From contig NZ_RCIO01000002.1 of the NCBI RefSeq assembly GCF_004000235.1, positions 327,501 through 391,500 of the forward strand: a DNA stretch of 64,000 nucleotides, read 5' to 3'. Shown here in pieces: positions 34,552 through 42,922 of the stretch. The notes below the pieces were generated by a model, which was not told the origin of the DNA, made no database searches, and worked only from the letters and a program-made list of their open reading frames with translations. Source of the stretch: Mesorhizobium sp. Z1-4 (GTDB taxonomy: Bacteria > Pseudomonadota > Alphaproteobacteria > Rhizobiales > Rhizobiaceae). The position numbers were made by a program, and so were the translations under genes. Every line of letters starts with the position of its first letter. Positions within the stretch are counted from its first letter, which is position 1.

Positions 34552-36695
34552 GACGCCGCCTGGAATTCGAGCCGCCTCGATGCGCGGCGTTTGATCAGCC
34601 AGCCGATCACGCGCGAGCGCATGCCGGCCCACCATTTCTCGAAACCGCCGGGGTTGTGCACCACGTCGGCCCGATAGAAGCTCGGGCACAGAATTGCGGC
34701 GTCGGCAACTTCGCCGCAATTGCCGCAACCGACGCAGCTCTGATCGATATGCGCCACGGGATCGTCGCGCAACGGATCGTCGAGTTTCTTGAGCGACAGC
34801 GACGGGCAGCCCGAGAGCCGCATGCAGGCGTGGTCGCCGGTACAGACCTCCTCGTCGACACCGAAACGCGGTGCCTCTACGCGGCGCCCTTCCTTGATCG
34901 CCTTGTTCCGCAGCGGTTTTTCGCGGCGCTGCCTGTTCAACATGCACTCCGAGGAAGCGACAATGACCTTCGGACCCTTTTCGGGGGTGGTGAGTGCTTC
35001 GCGAATCGTGTCGCGCATGCGACCGACATCGTAGGTGCGATCGACCTCTCGAACCCAATCGATCCCGACGCCCTTGAGGGCTTTGGAGATCGGGTTTCTG
35101 GTCGATTTCGTCGGGTTCGTGGCGCGCGACGACATGATGTCCTGCCCGCCGGTCGCTGCGGAATAAAAGTTGTCGACCACGATGGCCACGCCGTCAGACT
35201 TGTTGAACGACATGTTGGTGAAGGACGACGACAGGCCGTTGTGCCAGAAGCCGCCGTCGCCGATGATCGCCACGGGGCGCTTTTCGCCGCCGCCGTCGAA
35301 TGCACCATTGGCCGCGGGGCCAAGCCCATAGCCCATGGTAGCGCCGCCGATTTCGAAGGGCGGTAGGGCGGCAAAGAGATGACAGCCGATGTCGGCCGCG
35401 ATCTGGTGTTTGCCGAGTTCGTTTTCGACAAGCTTCATCGCCGCGAAGATGGGCCGTTCGGGACAGCCGGTGCAGAAACCCGGAGGGCGAATGGGAACCG
35501 TTTTCGAAAGGTCCGGAATTTTCGGCTTTTCAGCGTTCGGTGCACGCACATTGGCCGGCAGCATGTCCGGTGCAGCGAGACGGACGAAAGCCTCGACCGT
35601 GTCGAGCATCACCGCACCGGTATATTCGCCGGCCATCGGAAACAGGTCCTTGCCGTGCAGCTTCACGTCGGAGCTGGCGCGATAAAGGAAGGAACCGAGC
35701 TGCGTTTCAATGAACTCGGGCTGGCCTTCCTCGACCACGAGCACATGTTCCTTGTCTTCGCAGAATTCCAGGAATTCGTTCGAGATCAGCGGATAGGTGA
35801 CGTTGAGCACATAGATCGGGACATCGGTCTCACCGTAAATGTCGGCGAGGCCGAGGCGCTGCAGTGCGCGGATCACGCCGTTGTACATGCCGCCCTGGAC
35901 CACGATGCCCAGGCGAGCAGAGTCGGGCCCGAACATCTCGTTGAGGCCGCGTTCGCGAATGAAGGCCTCTGCAGCCGGCCACCGGTTTTTCACCTTGTCC
36001 TGCTCATGCGCGAAGGACATGGGCGGCAATACCACACGCGCGAAATCCGAGCGTGGCTCAGACAGCGCGTCGCGCACCGTAAGTTCGGGGTGCCTGTTGT
36101 CACGGCATTCGAATGAGCCCGTTACGTGGCACGAGCGGATGCGAACCATCAGCATCACCGGCGTGTTGGAGGCTTCGGAGAGTTCGAAACCATCCGACAC
36201 CGCTTTCACGATCGACGGCAGGTTGGGGCGCGGGTCGAGCAGCCAGAATTGCGACTTCATGGCAAAGGCGTGCGTGCGCTCCTGCATGATGGAGGAGCCT
36301 TCGCCGTAATCTTCGCCGACGATGATCATGGCGCCGCCAGTCACGCCCGACGAGGCGAGATTTGCGAGCGCATCCGACGCAACGTTGACGCCGACCGAAC
36401 CCTTGAAGGTGACCGCGCCGCGAATGGGATAATGCACCGACGCGGCGAGCATTGCGCCAGCCGCCGCCTCGTTGGCGTTGGCCTCATAGCGCACACCGAG
36501 ATCGGCCAGCAGATCCTGCGCGTCGGACAGCACGTCCATCAGATGCGAAATCGGGGCGCCCTGATAACCGCCGACATAACCGACACCGGATTCCAGCAGC
36601 GCTTTCGTGATCGCCAGAATTCCCTCGCCGGTGAAGGTGTCGCCCTCACCGAGCTTGAGGTGTTCAACCTCTGCCTTGAACGACCGTTCCGCCAT
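34548..36695 (-). CDS. iorA: Indolepyruvate oxidoreductase subunit alpha (IorA)
   Basis: A 715-residue subunit. It has an N-terminal pyrimidine-binding domain (GGYQGAPISHLMDVLSDAQD), a central domain, a thiamine-diphosphate domain (about 405-570; IGDGGFWHNG and a downstream NN-type region), and a C-terminal ferredoxin segment (about 640-690) with CTGDHACMRLSGC and CVGCGNCGEVADAAILC clusters. The ATG start has GGAG 8 nt upstream. The enzyme converts 2-oxo acids, classically indolepyruvate from tryptophan, to acyl-CoA with reduction of ferredoxin. It is co-transcribed with marR and iorB. Confidence 0.94.
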   Translation of the reverse strand: MAERSFKAEVEHLKLGEGDTFTGEGILAITKALLESGVGYVGGYQGAPISHLMDVLSDAQDLLADLGVRYEANANEAAAGAMLAASVHYPIRGAVTFKGSVGVNVASDALANLASSGVTGGAMIIVGEDYGEGSSIMQERTHAFAMKSQFWLLDPRPNLPSIVKAVSDGFELSEASNTPVMLMVRIRSCHVTGSFECRDNRHPELTVRDALSEPRSDFARVVLPPMSFAHEQDKVKNRWPAAEAFIRERGLNEMFGPDSARLGIVVQGGMYNGVIRALQRLGLADIYGETDVPIYVLNVTYPLISNEFLEFCEDKEHVLVVEEGQPEFIETQLGSFLYRASSDVKLHGKDLFPMAGEYTGAVMLDTVEAFVRLAAPDMLPANVRAPNAEKPKIPDLSKTVPIRPPGFCTGCPERPIFAAMKLVENELGKHQIAADIGCHLFAALPPFEIGGATMGYGLGPAANGAFDGGGEKRPVAIIGDGGFWHNGLSSSFTNMSFNKSDGVAIVVDNFYSAATGGQDIMSSRATNPTKSTRNPISKALKGVGIDWVREVDRTYDVGRMRDTIREALTTPEKGPKVIVASSECMLNRQRREKPLRNKAIKEGRRVEAPRFGVDEEVCTGDHACMRLSGCPSLSLKKLDDPLRDDPVAHIDQSCVGCGNCGEVADAAILCPSFYRADVVHNPGGFEKWWAGMRSRVIGWLIKRRASRRLEFQAAS

Positions 36696-36760
36696 GACAG
36701 CGCTCCGTTTCTAGCTCTTTGGGCCCGGCAGCGGGATCGCGTTTCTCATCGCCGCTACCT

Positions 36761-37237
36761 TCAAATGTCGTGCTTGCGGATGTTTGCGAGCATCTTCTGC
36801 AGCGTCACGATGAATGCGTGACGCTCCGCCTCGCCAACACCCCGAAACATGCGCGCATAGGCGGCCGCCATGTGCGGCCACAAGTTTTCGAAGGCAGTCC
36901 GCCCCTCATCGGTGATGTACACCCGCACCGCCCTGTTGTCGGTCGGGTCGGTCTCGCGTCGCACCAGCCCCTCGGCCTGCAGCCGGTCGAGCGCGCGGCT
37001 CAATGTCGATTGTTCGGTGACGGCATAGACCGCGAGTTCGCGGATCAGCAGCCCGTCATTGACCGACAGGACAGCAAGCGTGCGGGCTTTCGGCGTTGTC
37101 AGGCCAAGCTCCGCCATTTCCTCGCGCAGCGACGCGTTGTAGCGTCCCATGATGCGGTTCATCAGATAGGGCGCAAAATTGCTGAGGCCCATCTCGCCCA
37201 GCTTCTGCGTCGGCACCTGAAGGGTATCGTCGTTCAT
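36761..37237 (-). CDS. MarR-family transcriptional regulator
   Basis: A 158-residue winged-helix regulator with recognition region ELAVYAVTEQSTLSRALDRL followed by the wing RRETDPTDNRAVRVYITDEG, the MarR signature. It overlaps the stop of the FAD oxidoreductase gene by 4 nt and lies 65 nt before iorA. Lying inside the operon, it is probably an autoregulating, aromatic-ligand-sensitive repressor of the unit and perhaps of the divergent genes at 39694. Confidence 0.92.
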   Translation of the reverse strand: MNDDTLQVPTQKLGEMGLSNFAPYLMNRIMGRYNASLREEMAELGLTTPKARTLAVLSVNDGLLIRELAVYAVTEQSTLSRALDRLQAEGLVRRETDPTDNRAVRVYITDEGRTAFENLWPHMAAAYARMFRGVGEAERHAFIVTLQKMLANIRKHDI

Positions 37238-38796
37238 GCGCCGAGCCTCTTGGCTGCGTTGAAGCCGGAGCCGCCGCCGAGCCCGGGGCCGGGATGGGTT
37301 GACGCGCCGATATGGATCAGGCCGCGTACCGGGCCGGTTCCATTGGTCGAATGCGCGAATGGCCGCCAGATGAAGAACTGGTCGATGCCGCAGTGCCCGC
37401 CATAGGGATCGCCGCCGACGAGGTTCATGTTCATGGCCTCAAGGTCATGTGGCGAGTAGGCGCGGCGTGCAAGCTTGATGGCGTCGAAGTTTTCAATGTG
37501 GCGCGAAAGGATAGCTTCCAGCCGGTCGGCGAATGCTTCGCGCGTCGCCTCGTCCCATTCGCGTCCTTTGATCTTGCCAGCGGCGTCGCCTTTGATGACG
37601 CGCGGCGCGTCGGGGATCTGGAGCCACAGGATCGCTTTGCCGTCAGGGCAACGCGAAGGGTCGAGCCTATGCGGCTGGCCGACGCAGATTGTCGGCGTCT
37701 CCGGCAGCATGCCGCGCTCGGCTTCGTTGGCCGATTTCGACACCGCGTCGATACCGTCGGTCAGATGGATCAGAGCGACATCGTCGAGCCCGTCGGTACG
37801 CCATTTAGGCTGGCCATCCAGCGCGTAGTGAAGCTGGAAATCGCCACGTCCATGGCGGAACTGGCGGACCGCCGCGCGATCCTGCGGAAGGTCGGTTCCT
37901 TCGAGCAGCCGGTCGTAAAGCTGCCCGGGTGCGACCGAAGCAAGCACCGAGCCGCAGGCGATCTCTTCGCCATCCGCAAGGCGCACACCCGTTATCTTGC
38001 CGCCCTGCGTGAGAATTTGTTCAACGTCGGCGCCGGTGCGCAGGCTGCCGCCATTCTCCTCGATCAGCGCCTTGAATGCGCCAACGATCGAAGCCGCGCC
38101 GCCCCTGGCGACAGGTGCGCCGGCGGCCTCGAGTGCGAAGGCGATGACCTTGCCCATCTGCGCGGAATAGGTGCTCTCAGGCGTAAGCCCCGTATGCAGA
38201 ACCCAGGGAGCCCAGAGCGCCTGAACCAGCGGGCTTTGATAATTGGCTTCAAGCCAGCCGCGTGCCGGCGCCAGCGCAGAACCCATCCACGCCGCCAGCC
38301 CCCTGAGGCCACGCTTGCGCATCTGGCCGAAGAGCAGTCTGGCCGTCTGCCATGACCAGAGATTGCCGCCGAGCAGCGCGAACAGGAACGGCGCGTCGGC
38401 CGCAATCTGGCCGACGTCGCTTGCATGCCGGTCGCCGTCCCCGGCGGCCAGCGCGTTGAAGGCCGCGATGTTTTGCGCCTGGTCCATGGTCAACACCAGT
38501 GCGCTGCCGTCGGGCCGCAATACCCCGGTCGGGTGTTTGGCGTGGCAATATTCGAAGCCGTGTCGAGAAAGATGCGGACCGAGCTCGGCGCCTGCCGGCC
38601 CGGTCATGAACAAAACGAATGTTGCCGCCATCACGTCATGGGTGAAACCCGGCAGCGTGGCTTCCTCGCTGCGCAAGCAGCCGCCAAGCGTTTCCTCACG
38701 CTCGAGGACAAGCACCCGCCGGCCTTTCAGCGCCAACAGGCTGGCCGCAACCAGCCCGTTGATGCCGGAGCCTATAATGACGTGATCGGCGGCCAA
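37234..38796 (-). CDS. Phytoene-desaturase-like FAD-dependent oxidoreductase (copy 1)
   Basis: A 520-residue flavoprotein of the CrtI/COG1233-like group. It starts at TTG 38796 with the dinucleotide-binding motif IIGSGINGLVAASLL, then LEREETLGGCLRSEE, and ends with a second FAD-contact block (IHIGASTHPGPGLGGGSGFN). Members desaturate or oxidise hydrophobic substrates; carotenoid work is unlikely as no other crt genes are near. It lies 4 nt from the cyclase stop and overlaps marR. A second member is encoded divergently at 39694. Confidence 0.9.
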   Translation of the reverse strand: MAADHVIIGSGINGLVAASLLALKGRRVLVLEREETLGGCLRSEEATLPGFTHDVMAATFVLFMTGPAGAELGPHLSRHGFEYCHAKHPTGVLRPDGSALVLTMDQAQNIAAFNALAAGDGDRHASDVGQIAADAPFLFALLGGNLWSWQTARLLFGQMRKRGLRGLAAWMGSALAPARGWLEANYQSPLVQALWAPWVLHTGLTPESTYSAQMGKVIAFALEAAGAPVARGGAASIVGAFKALIEENGGSLRTGADVEQILTQGGKITGVRLADGEEIACGSVLASVAPGQLYDRLLEGTDLPQDRAAVRQFRHGRGDFQLHYALDGQPKWRTDGLDDVALIHLTDGIDAVSKSANEAERGMLPETPTICVGQPHRLDPSRCPDGKAILWLQIPDAPRVIKGDAAGKIKGREWDEATREAFADRLEAILSRHIENFDAIKLARRAYSPHDLEAMNMNLVGGDPYGGHCGIDQFFIWRPFAHSTNGTGPVRGLIHIGASTHPGPGLGGGSGFNAAKRLGA

Positions 38797-38800
38797 GGCC

Positions 38801-39592
38801 TCAGCCTTTCGGCACGAGCGCCAATGCGCGGATCGGCGATCCGGTTCCGTTTACGATCTTCAGCGGTGCCGCGATCAGGATTGCACCCTTGGCCGGCAGC
38901 TTGTCGAGATTGGCAAGCGAGGCAAGGCCGAAACGATTGTTCTTGTGCAGCAGATTATGTGCCGGGAAGGGCGGCTCCATGCCACCGGCTAGTCCCGCAT
39001 CGGTGCCGATGCACTGGCTGCCCCAGCCGACAATGCCCTTGTCGATCAGATAGGTGACGACCTCGGCGGTCGGCCCAGGCGTATGCGGGCCATTCTCGTC
39101 GGCATTGAGGAAGCTCGCCTCGTCGTCGGCACGCTTGTCCCAATCGGAGCGCAGAACCACCCATTCGCCTTCGCCGATCTCGCCATGCTCGGCTTCCCAG
39201 GCCTTTACATGGTCGATGGTCAGCAGGAAGTCCGGGTTGTCGGCGCACTCCTTCGAGAAGTCGAGCACGTTCACCGGAGCGATGAGGCGCTGCACGTCGA
39301 GCGTGTCCGTATAGCCGTCGGGATAGTCCTTGCCGGTGATCCAGTGATGCGGCGCATCGAAATGGGTTCCGGAATGCTCACCCACTTTCAGCCAGTTCCA
39401 GGCCCAGAAAGGCCCGTCCTTGTCGTATTCGCTGATCTTGTGAATTTCGATCTTCGGCGTATCAACCGCCAGTTCCGGCGGCAGTTTCAGGAGCGGCGTG
39501 TCGGGACCCAGGGTTCCCGAGCAATCCACCACCTCGATACCTCCCGTACCGAGCATTCCTGCAAGCTGTGACAGCACGTTTGCTGAACTCAT
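38801..39592 (-). CDS. Cyclase-family protein (kynurenine-formamidase-like metal hydrolase)
   Basis: A 263-residue protein of the cyclase/KynB family. The metal-binding signature is HSGTHFDAPHH (His73, His77, Asp79, His82), and a later region (EHGEIGEGEWVVLRSDWD) is typical. Start ATG 39592 has GGGGAGA upstream. It is the first gene of the minus-strand operon. Relatives hydrolyse N-formylkynurenine, isatin or other amide/lactam rings, and the exact reaction cannot be read from the motif. Confidence 0.88.
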   Translation of the reverse strand: MSSANVLSQLAGMLGTGGIEVVDCSGTLGPDTPLLKLPPELAVDTPKIEIHKISEYDKDGPFWAWNWLKVGEHSGTHFDAPHHWITGKDYPDGYTDTLDVQRLIAPVNVLDFSKECADNPDFLLTIDHVKAWEAEHGEIGEGEWVVLRSDWDKRADDEASFLNADENGPHTPGPTAEVVTYLIDKGIVGWGSQCIGTDAGLAGGMEPPFPAHNLLHKNNRFGLASLANLDKLPAKGAILIAAPLKIVNGTGSPIRALALVPKG

Positions 39593-39693
39593 CGCAATCT
39601 CCCCTTTTGCGGACGCGTGGCTTCGCTTTCGCGATAACACTAGACAGGAATGCATGCAAATGCAAATATCCAGATGCCAAGGGAGGGGTGTGC

Positions 39694-41262
39694 GTGAACG
39701 ACGAGTTCGATGCAGTTTTTGTCGGCGCGGGTCACAATGCACTGGCGGCCGCGGTCCATATGGCCGCGCGCGGCTGGAAGGTCGGTGTTTTCGAACAGGC
39801 CGGGGTACCTGGCGGGGCCGTCAAGACCGGCGAATACACACTTCCCGGCTTCCGCCACGACTGGGCGGCAATGAACCTGTCGCTCTTTGCAGGCAGCGCG
39901 TTTCTCAAGCAATATGGTGAAGAACTGGCGCATCAGGGCATGGAATTCGTGCCCGTCGACAAGCCCTTTGCAAGTGTATTTCCGGACGGGCGCTGGTGTG
40001 GCGTTTCCATGGATGCGGAAGCGACGGCGGGGCGAATTGCCGCCTTCTCCAAGCGGGATGCCGAGCGCTGGAAAGCACTGTCGGCCGGGTTCGGAAAAGA
40101 CGCGCCGCATATTCTCCGGCTGCTCGGCAGCCCCATGAAAATTCATTCAATTGCATATTTTCTGTACAAGCTGTTCGCCGAGCGCGGCGTGTCGGGCATG
40201 CTGCAGATGGTGCAGTTTCTGCTTGCCTCGCCACGCGCCTATCTTTCGGAAAACTTTGAAGCGCCCGAGGTGCGGGCGATGCTTGGCGCATGGGGCATGC
40301 ATCTCGATTTCGCCCCCGATGTCGCTGGCGGCGCGATTTTCCCATACCTCGAAGGCATGGCCGGGCAGGCCTTCGGTATGGCGATCGGCAAAGGCGGTGC
40401 CGACACCATCGTCAATGCGATGACCGCAACCATCCGGGCAAAGGGCGGTGTGGTGGAATGCAATGCGCCAGTGGCGCGCATCCTCAGCGAAGGCGGTGCA
40501 GCGACGGGCATCGAGCTGGAAGACGGCCGCAAGCTTCGGGCTTCGAAGGCAGTGGTCGCTGGCATCGCGCCTTCGGCATTTGCGCGTCTGACCGGCGGCA
40601 CGGAACCTGCTTTCGACGCGGCGATGGAGAAGTTCGTTCATGCGCCCGGCACGATGATGATCCATCTGGCCTTGTCGGACCTGCCCGAATGGGCTGCCGG
40701 CGAGGAGCTGAGGAGCTTCGCCTATGTGCATCTTGCGCCTTCGCTCGACCAGATGGCGCGCACCTACCAGCAGGCGCAAGCCGGGTTGTTGCCCGACGAA
40801 CCGATCCTTGTCGTCGGCCAGCCGACGGTGTTCGATCCCTCCCGTGCGCCGGACGGCAAGCACGTTTTGTGGCTGCAGGTTAGGATGGCGCCCGGAGATA
40901 TACGCGGTGATGCCAAGGGCGAGATCGACGCGCGCGACTGGGCAGGTGCCGCAGAGCCGTTCGCTGAGCGCGCGCTTGATGTTCTGGAGCGCTATGCGCC
41001 CGGGATACGGAAAAAGATACTCGGCCGACGTGTGGTGACGCCGGCCGATCTCGAACAGGACAACCCGAATCTGGTCGGTGGCGACCAGGTCTGCGGCAGC
41101 CACCACATGTCGCAGCACTTCCTCTTCCGGCCGGCGCGCGGTCATGCCGATGGATCGACGCCGATCAAGAATCTCTACCTCACGGGGGCGGCCGTCTGGC
41201 CGGGGGCAGGGACCGGAGCCGGATCGGGCTTCCTTTTAGCCAGGAAACTCGCCGGGAAGTAA
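39694..41262 (+). CDS. Phytoene-desaturase-like FAD-dependent oxidoreductase (copy 2)
   Basis: A 522-residue flavoprotein homologous to the enzyme at 37234. GTG 39694 follows GGGAGGGG by 6 nt. The dinucleotide motif reads VGAGHNALAAAVHMA, with Ala in place of the third Gly usual in this family (GAGHNGL). The tail (LTGAAVWPGAGTGAGSGFLL) matches copy 1. It is divergent from the cyclase gene across about 100 nt and lies 47 nt upstream of the dipeptide-type binding protein. Confidence 0.9.
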   Translation: MNDEFDAVFVGAGHNALAAAVHMAARGWKVGVFEQAGVPGGAVKTGEYTLPGFRHDWAAMNLSLFAGSAFLKQYGEELAHQGMEFVPVDKPFASVFPDGRWCGVSMDAEATAGRIAAFSKRDAERWKALSAGFGKDAPHILRLLGSPMKIHSIAYFLYKLFAERGVSGMLQMVQFLLASPRAYLSENFEAPEVRAMLGAWGMHLDFAPDVAGGAIFPYLEGMAGQAFGMAIGKGGADTIVNAMTATIRAKGGVVECNAPVARILSEGGAATGIELEDGRKLRASKAVVAGIAPSAFARLTGGTEPAFDAAMEKFVHAPGTMMIHLALSDLPEWAAGEELRSFAYVHLAPSLDQMARTYQQAQAGLLPDEPILVVGQPTVFDPSRAPDGKHVLWLQVRMAPGDIRGDAKGEIDARDWAGAAEPFAERALDVLERYAPGIRKKILGRRVVTPADLEQDNPNLVGGDQVCGSHHMSQHFLFRPARGHADGSTPIKNLYLTGAAVWPGAGTGAGSGFLLARKLAGK

Positions 41263-41309
41263 GAATCAGCAAGACCCGCTGGAAGGTGAAACAAGACAAG
41301 GGAACGATC

Positions 41310-42830
41310 ATGAAACTCTCACGCCGCAATTTGATGAAACTGTCTGCCGCCACGGCCGCAGCCGGGGCCTTCGGCCTGCCTGCGCTGGCACAGCAGATCG
41401 ACGAACTGGTCATCGCCTACAACACCACGCTTCCGAGCTGGGATCCGACCACCGGACCCTCGGCGGTGAACCCGACCATCCAGGGCATCTATCAGTCGGT
41501 GTTCGACCAGTTCATCCTGCAGCAGCCCGACCTTTCGCCGGCACCCGGCCTCCTGACCGAATGGGGCTGGAACGAGGACCGCACCAAGGTGATGATGAAG
41601 GTGCGCCAGGGCGTCACCTGGCATGACGGCAGCCCGTTCTCGGCCGAGGACGTGGCCTGGAGCCTGGCTCGCGCGGCCGACCCGGCAACCGGCAATCCGA
41701 TCAATTTCGTCTGGTCGACGTTGGAGAACTTTGCAGCCGACGGCGACATGGTCACCGCCGATGTGAAGCAGTTCGACCCGACGATCTTCAAGTGGATGTA
41801 TTTCCTCACCGGCTACGTGCTGCCCAAGGCGTATTATGAGAAGGTCGGCGCGGACGGCTTCGAGGAAGCGCCGATCGGCACCGGCCCGTACATGGTCGAG
41901 AAGTTCGAGCGCAATGCCTTCGTGCGCCTGAAAGCCAATACCAACTATTGGGGCGGCAAGCCGGATTTCGAGACCGTGACGATCAAGTTCGTCACCGACG
42001 CAGCGGCGCGTGTCGCCGAGGTGGAATCGGGCAATGCACATGTGACACTCGAAATGCCCTATGAGGAATATGACCGCCTGAAGGGCACGCTGAACGGAGT
42101 GGCCGCGCCGATCTCCGACATCGGCATGATCTTCCTCAACGACATCGATGTGATGCTCGACGAGAATGTACGCCAGGCCTGCGCTATGTCGATCGACAAG
42201 CAGACGATCATCGACCGGCTTCTGTCGGGCTACGGCGTGGCGATCGATACGCTGCAGACGCCGGAATACGAGGCTTATGACGCCTCGATCAAGGTTCCCT
42301 ACGACCCCGAGAAGGCGAAGGAGCTGCTCGCAGCCTCTGGCTACAGCACCGACAACCCGGTCAAGTTCAAGATCCAGACGACCAGGGGCTTCAAGCCGAA
42401 GGACTACGAGATGATCCAGGCGATCGTCGGTCTGTGGCGCCGGGTGGGCATCGAGGCCGAAATCGAGGTCTACGAGATCGCCAAGCATTACGAACTGCGC
42501 GCGGCCGACACGCTGGCCCCGGCTGCCTTCTACAACTGGGGCAACTCGGTTGGCGATCCCACCACCTCGACCGGCTTTGCCATGTTCGGCCCGAGCCCGC
42601 ACTCGGTGTGGGACGGCGCCGACCTGATCGAAAAGATCGGGCCGCTGTGGGGCGAGGCAGATGAAGCCAAGCGCATCGCCGGCTGGAAGGATGTCGATCG
42701 CTACGTTGCAGAACATGCGCTCGTCATTCCGCTGCTGCAGTACGTCCAGCCGATCCTGTCGGCCAAGGGCGTGAGCGTCACGCCGCATGCATCGGGCGCG
42801 CTGCTGCCGCATCTGATGAAACGGGTCTGA
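41310..42830 (+). CDS. dppA: Dipeptide/oligopeptide-type ABC substrate-binding protein (DppA-like)
   Basis: A 506-residue SBP_bac_5 receptor. The signal sequence (KLSRRNLMKLSAATAAAG) has a twin-arginine look and ends ALAQQ, so Tat export is possible. The core shows WHDGSPFSAEDVAWSLAR and IGTGPYMVEKFERNAF. Start ATG 41310 has AAGGGA upstream. Members bind peptides, nickel, opines or other organic ligands. A hairpin follows, then the other four genes of the importer. Confidence 0.92.
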   Translation: MKLSRRNLMKLSAATAAAGAFGLPALAQQIDELVIAYNTTLPSWDPTTGPSAVNPTIQGIYQSVFDQFILQQPDLSPAPGLLTEWGWNEDRTKVMMKVRQGVTWHDGSPFSAEDVAWSLARAADPATGNPINFVWSTLENFAADGDMVTADVKQFDPTIFKWMYFLTGYVLPKAYYEKVGADGFEEAPIGTGPYMVEKFERNAFVRLKANTNYWGGKPDFETVTIKFVTDAAARVAEVESGNAHVTLEMPYEEYDRLKGTLNGVAAPISDIGMIFLNDIDVMLDENVRQACAMSIDKQTIIDRLLSGYGVAIDTLQTPEYEAYDASIKVPYDPEKAKELLAASGYSTDNPVKFKIQTTRGFKPKDYEMIQAIVGLWRRVGIEAEIEVYEIAKHYELRAADTLAPAAFYNWGNSVGDPTTSTGFAMFGPSPHSVWDGADLIEKIGPLWGEADEAKRIAGWKDVDRYVAEHALVIPLLQYVQPILSAKGVSVTPHASGALLPHLMKRV

Positions 42831-42857
42831 TCAGGCCAGAACCGGAATATGATATGA

Positions 42858-42888
42858 ACGCGGGGCAGGGGTTTTCCCTGTCCCGCGT
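42858..42888 (+). terminator. Hairpin between dppA-like and dppB-like genes
   Basis: ACGCGGGGCAGGG (42858-42870) pairs with CCCTGTCCCGCGT (42876-42888): 13 bp including one G-U pair, with a 5-nt GTTTT loop. There is no T tract after it. As at 7701, it lies exactly between a binding-protein gene and its permease, fitting a role in message stabilisation or partial termination. Confidence 0.65.
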
Positions 42889-42922
42889 GTGTTAGGCACG
42901 CACTGGCGTAACCGAAAAACGC

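Noticed and set aside
37234-41262. Carotenoid biosynthesis cluster
   Set aside because: Only the desaturase-like flavoenzyme family is present; there is no phytoene synthase, GGPP synthase or cyclase of the carotenoid type. The 'cyclase' here is a KynB-like hydrolase.
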